DNA from: Chloroflexota bacterium
Lineage (GTDB): Bacteria > Chloroflexota > Dehalococcoidia > JACQGW01
NCBI GenBank assembly: GCA_016199325.1
Contig: JACQGW010000192.1
Coordinates: 1-5,468, forward strand
Reading direction: 5' to 3'
Length of the DNA stretch: 5,468 bases
Shown here: positions 1 through 5,195 of the stretch, piece after piece
Layout: each line of letters begins with the position of its first letter
Position numbering within the stretch: position 1 is the first letter of the stretch
The notes under the pieces: model-generated
What the model saw: only the letters and a program-made list of their open reading frames with translations
What the model was told of the DNA's origin: nothing
The model's database searches: none
Made by a program: the position numbers and the translations under genes

Positions 1-2
1 GC

Positions 3-1556
3 GTAGGTCGGGGGTCGGGGGTCGGGGATTGGGGGACGGGGGACGGGGGGCGGCAGTCGGCAGTCGGCAGTCGGGGGTCAGCTACGGATGATCCTGAAGA
101 TGGCGGGCTCGGCAGTCACACGAAGACAGAGGGGGTCAGCCGTCAGCCGCCAGTTGCACGGGATTCCCAGAGGGGTCATGCGCCACGTGCCATGGGGCAT
201 GTGTCAGTCAACCGTCAGCCGTTGGCCGGTTGCGAGCCCGAGGCTGCCGAGCCCGATGGCCCTGTGCCTGATGCGGGCGCCGACAGACTTGAGCCCCAGC
301 GGACCAGGGACGGGGCCATCGGGCGACACAGCCACCAGATACCGGATCCGGTTGTCCAGAGCGTGCGCCGCACCGCCATCCGGGTCGTCGCCATCGCGCT
401 GGCTGGCAGCGGCGTGCTGCTGCTCGCCACTCCGTTCCTGTCCACCTTCTTGCACCTCTCCTCCCCCGCCCCGCTGGCGGCCCTTGCCCTGCTCGTCGCG
501 CTGAGCAGCGGCCTGGCCGTCTTCCGGGCCGCCATCTGGGGGCTCGGCCGGTTCATCTCGCTCGGCCTCAACCAGGTGGTCGAGGCGTTCCTGCGACTGC
601 TCGCCGGCGTTATCCTCGTCGGCTCGGGGCCTGGCCCGACCGGCGCGCTGGGCGCCTACGCCTTCGGCCAGGCCGCAGCCCTCGCCCTCGCCACCCGCGG
701 CTTCCTCCGGCCGTCCCCGTGTGCTGGAGCGGCTCCGATAGACAACGAACCGCCAGGACGCCAAGAGCGCCAAGGAAGGACGCCAGGAACGTCGGTTGGT
801 CGCCTGGTCAATCCTTTTGCAGACCGCTCCAGGGGCCGGAATACAGCCGATTCGGGCGATTTGGCGATAACCAGAAACCACAAATCATCAGACCAGAATC
901 CTCGTTCTTGGCGAACTTGGCGTCTTGGCGGTTCGACCTCTCCCGGCGGCATCGGCTGGGCCGCCCTCCTCGTGAACGCGGCCTTCCTCGTCATGCTCAG
1001 CGCCGACGTCATCGCCGTCAAACACTTCTTCCCGCCTGAGACGGCCGGCCAGTACGCGGCGCTCTCGACCCTCGGCAAGGCGCTGTTCATGGTCACCAAC
1101 GCCTTCGACACCGCCCTTTTCCCGGCCGCCGCCGCCGCCCACGCCGCTGGCAGTTCTGCCGGCCGCCAGCTCCACCTGGCGCTCGCCGGCATCGCCGCCA
1201 CCGTTGCCCCGAGCCTGGCGATCTACTGGCTGCTTGCCGAGCCGCTCGTCCATCTGCTCTTCGGCGAGCGGTACGCCGCCGCGGCGCCGCTCCTCGGACC
1301 GTACGGGCTCGCCATCGCCGCCCTGGCGCTCGCCGCCACGCTCGCTAAGTATGCGCTCGCCTTCGGCCGGGCGACCCTCTGCGGACCGCTGCTCGTCCTG
1401 GCGGCCGCCGAGCTTGCCGCCCTCGCCGCCTTCCACGAGTCGCTCGAACAGGTCGTCGCGGTGCTGCTCACCGTCGGCGCTGTTGCGCTGGCCGGTAGCA
1501 TCCTGGTCGAGCTCCGAGCGGGACCGGCCTTGACTCTGCCGGCGAGGGGCCGCTGA
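3..1556 (+). CDS. Oligosaccharide (Wzx-type) flippase, 5' end beyond the left edge, with in-frame repeat insertions
   Basis: Inner-membrane flippase of the polysaccharide biosynthesis/MOP type, expected to move undecaprenyl-linked oligosaccharide units to the periplasm. Numbering from the in-frame ATG at 192 (454 residues), I see about ten hydrophobic segments: roughly 62-84, 92-110, 130-146, 150-168, 254-277, 292-312, 328-348, 366-388, 393-413 and 418-439. Family-like stretches are PFLSTFLHL, GLNQVVEAFLRLLAGV, ADVIAVKHFFPPETAGQY and LVHLLFGERYAAAAPLL. The family usually has 12-14 helices, and the first visible helix resembles TM3, so TM1-2 are missing after the ATG at 192. My codon-by-codon reading shows the frame is open leftward to base 3, so I favour a gene that begins outside the window; a start at 192 would give a 5'-truncated protein. 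Residues about 185-248 are hydrophilic and Arg-rich and come from a repeat element. The stop TGA is at 1554-1556, 3 nt before the next gene. Family assignment is firm; the left end is inference. Confidence 0.75.
   Translation, partial: VGRGSGVGDWGTGDGGRQSAVGSRGSATDDPEDGGLGSHTKTEGVSRQPPVARDSQRGHAPRAMGHVSVNRQPLAGCEPEAAEPDGPVPDAGADRLEPQRTRDGAIGRHSHQIPDPVVQSVRRTAIRVVAIALAGSGVLLLATPFLSTFLHLSSPAPLAALALLVALSSGLAVFRAAIWGLGRFISLGLNQVVEAFLRLLAGVILVGSGPGPTGALGAYAFGQAAALALATRGFLRPSPCAGAAPIDNEPPGRQERQGRTPGTSVGRLVNPFADRSRGRNTADSGDLAITRNHKSSDQNPRSWRTWRLGGSTSPGGIGWAALLVNAAFLVMLSADVIAVKHFFPPETAGQYAALSTLGKALFMVTNAFDTALFPAAAAAHAAGSSAGRQLHLALAGIAATVAPSLAIYWLLAEPLVHLLFGERYAAAAPLLGPYGLAIAALALAATLAKYALAFGRATLCGPLLVLAAAELAALAAFHESLEQVVAVLLTVGAVALAGSILVELRAGPALTLPARGR
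7..83. repeat. Heptanucleotide tandem array, 11 units (GTCGGGG/GTCGGCA type)
   Basis: Eleven consecutive 7-nt units can be laid end to end without a gap: GTCGGGG three times, ATTGGGG, GACGGGG twice, GGCGGCA, GTCGGCA twice, GTCGGGG and GTCAGCT. The array starts near the left edge and may extend beyond it. The complement reads CCCCGAC, CCCCAAT and CCCCGTC, recalling the CCCCRRT short tandem repeats described in filamentous cyanobacteria; this is a resemblance in form, not proof of kinship. It lies in the open flippase frame and would encode a Gly-rich stretch. Confidence 0.85.
135..227. repeat. Degenerate heptamer remnants (GTCAGCC type)
   Basis: Units of the same 7-nt length recur after the main array: GTCAGCC, GTCAGCC, GCCAGTT at 135-155 and GTCAACC, GTCAGCC, GTTGGCC at 207-227. 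The segment between them shows no clear periodicity. They look like decayed or separately expanded copies of the upstream array, and suggest that repeat-derived sequence extends to at least base 227, inside the open flippase frame. Confidence 0.5.
741..942. repeat. MITE-like inverted-repeat element (CGCCAAG arms) inserted in the flippase gene
   Basis: The left arm 746-774 and the reverse complement of the right arm 907-935 match at 26 of 29 positions. Each arm is built from 9-nt units of the form CGCCAAGnn. The interior (about 775-906) is poorer in GC than the flanking flippase coding sequence. The right end through CCTCTC (937-942) recurs at 5165-5170 next to a second copy of the arm, which sets an approximate right boundary; the left boundary near 741 is less certain. 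No transposase or clear target-site duplication is seen. The flippase frame is open through the whole element, so it contributes residues about 185-248 of the protein (counted from ATG 192). A non-autonomous mobile or palindromic repeat is the best description. Confidence 0.7.
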
Positions 1557-1559
1557 GCC

Positions 1560-3494
1560 ATGTGCGGAATCGTCGGCATCTGGCATCGCGACGGCGCACC
1601 GGTCGACGGGGCCATCCTGGAGGCGATGTGCCGGGCTATCGCTCATCGCGGCCCCGACGACCAGGGCATCCAGGCCGGGCCGGGCATCGGCCTCGGCAAC
1701 CGGCGGCTGAAGGTCATCGACCTCTCGCCGGCCGGCCACCAGCCGATGGTCAGTGAGAACGGCGCCCTCTGGCTGACTTTCAACGGCGAGATCTACAACT
1801 TCGAGGAGATCCGGAAAGAGCTCCTGGCGCGCGGGCACCGCTTCCACTCCCGCACCGACACCGAGGTGCTGCTTCGCGCCTACGCCGAATACGGCGACGC
1901 CTGTCTGGACCGCCTGAACGGCATGTTCGCCTTCGCGCTCTGGGACGGCCACCGCCGGCGCCTGCTCCTCACGCGCGACCGCCTTGGCATCAAGCCGCTC
2001 TACTACGCCCAGGTCGGCAACGCGCTCGTCTTCGGCTCGGAGATCAAGGGGCTGCTGGCCAGCGGCCTGGTCCCGCGCGACGTCGACCCGGCGGCGATTC
2101 ACCATCTCCTGGGCTCTCTGACCATCCCGGCGCCGCTGACGATCCTGAAGGACGTTCGGGCGCTGCTGCCCGGCCACACCCTCATCGCCGACGAGCGCGG
2201 CGTGCGCACCGCGCCGTACTGGAAACTGCCGTTTGGCGCCACGCCGGAGCCGGCATCCGAGAGAGAATGGACCGAGCGGCTTCGGGCGCTGCTGGAGGAC
2301 GCCGTCCGGCTCCAGCAGGTCGGCGACGTCCCCATCGGCGCCTTCCTCTCCGGCGGCGTCGATTCGACCGGCGTCGTCGGTCTGATGACCCGGCTCACGG
2401 GCCGTCCGGTCAGGACCTTCTGCGTTGGGTGCGAGGAGGACCGCGCGGCACACGACGAGCGGCGCTATGCCCGCCTTGCGGCCGAGCGGTTCGGGGCCGA
2501 GCACGTCGAGCTCGTCGTCGGCGCCGCCGACCTGGCGAGCCATCTCGCCCGCATCGTCTGGTTCATGGACCAGCCGGCCGGGCGCGCCCTCGAAAGCTAT
2601 TTCGTCGCCCAGGCGGCCTGCAGCCGGGTGACCGTCGCCCTCTCCGGCCTCGGCGGCGACGAGCTCTTCGCCGGCTATCGGCTCGAATCGATTCTCGGTT
2701 GGGCCGACCGGCTGGCTCCGCTCTACCGGCTCCCCCAGATCCCGTCCCTCGTCCGATCGCTCGCCGCCCGGTGGCCGACCGCTCCCACGCGCTGGCGGCT
2801 CACCCTGGTGGACCGCCTCCTGAGCGCGTCGAGCTTTCCTGAGCGCTACGCCGCTCTGCACTTTCCGTTCGCCGAGGCCGAGCGGCGCTCGCTCTACACC
2901 CCGGCGTTCGGCGCCGCGGTCGGCGAAGCGTCCAGCCTCGACCTCGTCGGCCGGCTCACCGCCGAGACCGGCGGCTGGGATGGCGCCAACCGGCTGGGAT
3001 ACCTGAACGCGCAGCTCTACCTCGCCAATGACCTGCTCCTTCACACCGACACGATGAGCATGGCGCATTCTCTGGAGGTCCGGGTGCCGCTGCTGGACCA
3101 TCGACTCGTCGAGTTGGCCGCGCGGGTGCCGCACGACCTCAAGGTGCGCCGAGGAATGACCAAGTACCTCTTGCGGCGGGCGCTCGCCGACCTGCTGCCG
3201 CCGGAGACCGTCTCCCGGCCCAAGACCGGCTTCTCGCTGCCGATGGCCCGATACCTCCGGCACCAACTGCGGCCGCTCGTCGAATCCACCCTGGCCGACG
3301 CCGTCGTCGCTCGCCGTGGCTATTTCCGGCCGGCGGCAGTGCGCGCCATCCGGGACCACTTCTTCCAGCAGCGCGACGTCGTCTGGGCCGAGCACCTCCA
3401 GCTCTGGCTGCTCGTCGTGCTCGAGCTCTGGCACCGGCTCTACGTCGACCGGACGGCGCCGACACCGCCCGGCATCGGGGAGCAGATCTGGTGA
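1560..3494 (+). CDS. asnB: Class II glutamine-dependent amidotransferase, asparagine synthetase (AsnB) family
   Basis: Cytosolic two-domain enzyme of 644 residues. The N-terminal Ntn glutaminase domain (about 1-190) has the nucleophile Cys2 in MCGIVGIW, then RGPDDQG at 30-36, NGEIYNF at 75-81, SRTDTE at 97-102 and TRDRLGIKPLYY at 138-149. The C-terminal ATP-binding synthetase domain has the PP-loop SGGVDS at 264-269, SGLGGDELFAGY at 362-373, EVRVPLLDHRLVEL at 506-519 and RGMTKYLLR at 531-539. The family chemistry releases ammonia from glutamine, channels it and amidates an adenylated carboxylate, classically aspartate. Position 364 is Leu where E. coli AsnB has Glu348, so the acceptor may not be aspartate. 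The ATG at 1560 follows GAGGGG (1544-1549) by 10 nt and lies 3 nt after the flippase stop; the stop overlaps the next start. In a polysaccharide operon, amidation of a uronic acid or a related acceptor is plausible but inferred. Family is certain; substrate is not. Confidence 0.95.
   Translation: MCGIVGIWHRDGAPVDGAILEAMCRAIAHRGPDDQGIQAGPGIGLGNRRLKVIDLSPAGHQPMVSENGALWLTFNGEIYNFEEIRKELLARGHRFHSRTDTEVLLRAYAEYGDACLDRLNGMFAFALWDGHRRRLLLTRDRLGIKPLYYAQVGNALVFGSEIKGLLASGLVPRDVDPAAIHHLLGSLTIPAPLTILKDVRALLPGHTLIADERGVRTAPYWKLPFGATPEPASEREWTERLRALLEDAVRLQQVGDVPIGAFLSGGVDSTGVVGLMTRLTGRPVRTFCVGCEEDRAAHDERRYARLAAERFGAEHVELVVGAADLASHLARIVWFMDQPAGRALESYFVAQAACSRVTVALSGLGGDELFAGYRLESILGWADRLAPLYRLPQIPSLVRSLAARWPTAPTRWRLTLVDRLLSASSFPERYAALHFPFAEAERRSLYTPAFGAAVGEASSLDLVGRLTAETGGWDGANRLGYLNAQLYLANDLLLHTDTMSMAHSLEVRVPLLDHRLVELAARVPHDLKVRRGMTKYLLRRALADLLPPETVSRPKTGFSLPMARYLRHQLRPLVESTLADAVVARRGYFRPAAVRAIRDHFFQQRDVVWAEHLQLWLLVVLELWHRLYVDRTAPTPPGIGEQIW
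3477..3482 (+). promoter_or_regulatory. Ribosome binding site supporting the GTG start at 3491
   Basis: GGGGAG lies 8 nt upstream of the GTG at 3491, within the last codons of the asnB-family gene. This spacing and the GTGA stop/start overlap pick this GTG over internal start codons and suggest translational coupling. Confidence 0.6.
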
Positions 3495-4657
3495 AGCTCA
3501 GAAGAATCGTCGCCCTGTGCTCCTCGCTCGACCTGGCCGGCCCCTACGCCTGCACGCCGTCCTGGTGGCAACTGCTCAAGGCACTGGCCGAGACCGGCGT
3601 CGAGGTCATCGCCACCCCCTACCACAGCGCCGCGACCGACACGCTCTGGTGGCGGGCCGAGCCCAACCCCTGCCGGTGGGAGAGCGACCTCTTCAGCCGG
3701 TTCCGCTCATTGTGGCCGCGACAAACCGGCCAGCGGGGAGAGCCCTTGGGCGAGCGCCTTCAGCATTTCCTCGTCGCCGAGCTGATCCGGCCGCGCTGGC
3801 AGCGCCACCTCGCCGCCATCCTGGATCGCCACCGCCCCGTCGACGCTCTGGTCGTCCTGACCGTGCCGATGAACCACCTCACCGGCGTGCCCACGGCGCT
3901 CCGGCGGCACCTTGCCGGACCCATTGTCTTTTACGACGGCGACGCGCCCGCCAGCCTGCCCGCCTTCGGGGGGTTCTCGACGGGCTTTCGGAGCTACCGG
4001 CGGGCCGACCTCGCCGAGTACGACGCCGTCCTCTCGAACTCGCTCGGCGCCGCCGTCGAGCTGCGCCGGATGGGAGCGCGTCGCGTCGAAGTGCTCCACT
4101 ACGCCGCCGACCCCGACGTCTTCCGCCCGGTCGGGACCGAGCAGGACGTCGACGTCCTCTTCTACGGCACCGGCCACCAGTTTCGCCGGGAGTGGATCGA
4201 GCAGATGTTGATCGGCCCGAGCCAGGAGATGGACGGCCGATTCGCCATCCGGGGCGGCGGCTTCGACGACCTCCCGCTCGGCCGCGTCGAACGGCTGCCG
4301 CAGACGTCCTTCGGCGAGCTCCCCAGGCTGGTCGCCCGCGCCCGCATCAACCTGCTGATCACCCGCGGCGCCCACGCCAGCGTGTACGGCTCGTCGACCG
4401 CTCGTCCGTTCGAGCTGGCCGCGCTCGGCTGCGCCATCGTCTCGAACCCCACGGCCGGCATCGAAGAATGGTTCGAGCCGGACCGGGATCTGATCGTCGT
4501 CCACAACCAGGCCGAAGCCGTCGCCGCCTACCGCACGCTCCTGGCCGACCCGGCCGCCCGCGCTGCCCTCGGCCGCCAAGCCCGCGCCCGGCTCCTGCAA
4601 GAACACACCTACCGCCACCGCGCCGAGCAACTGATCAAGATCCTCGAAGCGATCTGA
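3491..4657 (+). CDS. CgeB-like family glycosyltransferase (GT-B fold)
   Basis: Protein of 388 residues without a signal peptide or membrane helix, so probably cytosolic or peripheral at the membrane. The N-terminal half ends in FYDGD (147-151), SNS (182-184) and LHYAADPDVFRP (202-213), a pattern typical of CgeB/DUF3880-type transferases. The C-terminal half carries DVLFYGTGHQFRREWI (221-236) and STARPFELAALGCAIVSNP (302-320), the nucleotide-sugar-binding signature of the glycosyl transferases group 1 type, with Glu308 as the likely conserved acid. It would transfer a sugar from a nucleotide donor to a lipid-linked oligosaccharide or another acceptor; donor and acceptor cannot be read from sequence. 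The start is GTG at 3491, overlapping the preceding stop by 4 nt, with a good ribosome binding site. It is the last plus-strand gene of the operon visible here and converges with the antitoxin gene. Superfamily assignment is good; CgeB subfamily is probable. Confidence 0.85.
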   Translation: MKLRRIVALCSSLDLAGPYACTPSWWQLLKALAETGVEVIATPYHSAATDTLWWRAEPNPCRWESDLFSRFRSLWPRQTGQRGEPLGERLQHFLVAELIRPRWQRHLAAILDRHRPVDALVVLTVPMNHLTGVPTALRRHLAGPIVFYDGDAPASLPAFGGFSTGFRSYRRADLAEYDAVLSNSLGAAVELRRMGARRVEVLHYAADPDVFRPVGTEQDVDVLFYGTGHQFRREWIEQMLIGPSQEMDGRFAIRGGGFDDLPLGRVERLPQTSFGELPRLVARARINLLITRGAHASVYGSSTARPFELAALGCAIVSNPTAGIEEWFEPDRDLIVVHNQAEAVAAYRTLLADPAARAALGRQARARLLQEHTYRHRAEQLIKILEAI

Positions 4658-4660
4658 CCG

Positions 4661-4682
4661 TCTCCCCTCGGTGGGAGAGGGG
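4661..4682 (+). terminator. Short hairpin just after the glycosyltransferase stop
   Basis: TCTCCC (4661-4666) can pair with GGGAGA (4673-4678), or alternatively CCCCTC (4664-4669) with GAGGGG (4677-4682). Each gives a 6-bp GC-rich stem beginning a few bases after the stop at 4657. No T-tract follows, so intrinsic termination is uncertain; it may be another repeat fragment. Confidence 0.3.
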
Positions 4683-4691
4683 CCGTTCGGA

Positions 4692-4800
4692 TCACGAAAG
4701 GCGCGAAACACCGCGAAAAGGCACGAACTGAGTGGTTGCCCTCAACCTGACGGACGCTCCCGCTTTCGCGGCTTTCGCGTCGTTTCGCGCCCTTTCGCGG
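4692..4800. repeat. Inverted-repeat element with CGCGAAA-type arms between convergent genes
   Basis: The left arm (about 4692-4728) and the reverse complement of the right arm (about 4763-4800) align over roughly 37 nt with single-base offsets and a few mismatches, separated by about 34 nt. Each arm is made of near-9-nt units: CACGAAAGG, CGCGAAACA, CGCGAAAAG and a final CACGAAC on the left. The RNA of either strand could fold into a long hairpin, so it could end transcription from both sides. The right arm also encodes the last residues of the minus-strand antitoxin. No transposase is present; a non-autonomous palindromic repeat family is the likely class. Confidence 0.75.
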
Positions 4801-5083
4801 TCCAGGACTCATCCAGGCCGACCCTGGCCCGGAGATCTTTCAGCGTCAGCACCTCACCCTCGCCCCGATCTGCCTGTTCCACCGACTCCATAAGGCGGAC
4901 CAGGTTTCTGGGTGAACGCATAAGGTGCAAGGTTTCTCGCAGGCTTTCCAGCTCGTCCAGTACGAGCATGGCGACGGGACGCTTTCCCCGTCGAGAAATC
5001 ACTATGGTCTCCCTGTCGTCGGTGGCCCTGTCGATCAGCTCGGCCAGATGGGCTCGCGCCTCCGTGTAGCTTACCCGCACCAT
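4742..5083 (-). CDS. Phd/YefM-family antitoxin, apparently without a toxin partner
   Basis: Protein of 113 residues. The N-terminal part VSYTEARAHLAELIDRATDD (4-23) followed by ETIVISRRGKRPVAMLVLDELESL (25-48) is the DNA-binding and dimerisation fold of Phd/YefM antitoxins. The family neutralises a RelE/YoeB-type or Doc toxin through its C-terminal region and represses its own promoter. I start at ATG 5083 because GGGGAGG lies 8 nt upstream and the family's N-terminus begins there; the longer open frame upstream runs through a repeat. A TATAGA hexamer at 5119-5114 on the minus strand is a possible -10 with no convincing -35. The usual family C-terminus seems to end near GLDE (89-92); the remaining tail (93-113) is Lys/Arg-rich and is encoded largely by the CGCGAAA repeat arm. 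Only 84 nt separate its stop from the convergent glycosyltransferase, so no toxin follows. Family assignment is good; function as a lone regulator or a relic is inference. Confidence 0.85.
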   Translation of the reverse strand: MVRVSYTEARAHLAELIDRATDDRETIVISRRGKRPVAMLVLDELESLRETLHLMRSPRNLVRLMESVEQADRGEGEVLTLKDLRARVGLDESWTAKGRETTRKPRKRERPSG

Positions 5084-5091
5084 AGAATCGG

Positions 5092-5098
5092 CCTCCCC
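5092..5098 (-). promoter_or_regulatory. Ribosome binding site fixing the antitoxin start
   Basis: GGGGAGG on the minus strand, 8 nt before the ATG at 5083. It decides for this start over the much longer upstream open frame, whose extra residues would come from a repeat and from the neighbouring gene read out of frame. Confidence 0.65.
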
Positions 5099-5132
5099 GA
5101 AAACATCGTCATTTCTATACAACCCGGCGTCA

Positions 5133-5170
5133 TTCTTGGCGACCTTGGCGTCTTGGCGGTTCGGCCTCTC
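5133..5170. repeat. Solo arm of the CGCCAAG-type element
   Basis: Bases 5133-5163 match 905-935 (the right arm of the element in the flippase gene) with one mismatch, and CCTCTC follows one base later in both. I see no matching left arm nearby. It lies in the 112-nt gap between the two minus-strand genes, upstream of the antitoxin. It could be a solo or truncated copy of the same repeat family. Confidence 0.75.
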
Positions 5171-5181
5171 TCGAAACCGCC
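5155..5181 (-). terminator. Hairpin downstream of the 5196-5468 gene
   Basis: GGCGGTTCG (5155-5163) pairs with CGAAACCGCC (5172-5181) through an 8-nt loop and one bulged base. It begins 14 nt after the stop of the upstream minus-strand gene. No T-tract follows, and one side of the stem belongs to the repeat arm, so terminator function is only possible. Confidence 0.35.
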
Positions 5182-5195
5182 CTGCTCCACAGACG

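Noticed and set aside
88..504. Plus-strand frame beginning at ATG 88 as an alternative first gene
   Set aside because: It is out of frame with the flippase helices, and its sequence is Ser/Pro/Arg-rich shadow translation over the repeats.
204..881. Minus-strand frame crossing both repeat regions, read as a possible repeat-borne gene
   Set aside because: It spans genuine flippase coding sequence with Glu/Gly/Ala-rich shadow translation and has no recognisable domain or ribosome binding site.
746..935. The CGCCAAG arms considered as a CRISPR array
   Set aside because: The 9-nt units are directly adjacent within each arm and the arms are inverted; there are no regular unique spacers and no cas genes.
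888..3434. An 848-residue open frame on the minus strand opposite the flippase and asnB-family genes
   Set aside because: It mirrors the high third-position GC of the plus-strand genes; its translation is low-complexity (Gly/Arg/Glu/Ala) with no domain, and the plus strand carries clear catalytic motifs.
3316..4731. A 471-residue plus-strand open frame overlapping the glycosyltransferase
   Set aside because: Arg/Pro-rich shifted-frame translation with no family features; the frame at 3491-4657 carries the glycosyltransferase motifs and the ribosome binding site.
4609..4812. Small minus-strand open frame in the place expected for a toxin
   Set aside because: It is mostly repeat arms plus the complement of the glycosyltransferase 3' end; no RelE/YoeB, Doc or PIN features are seen.
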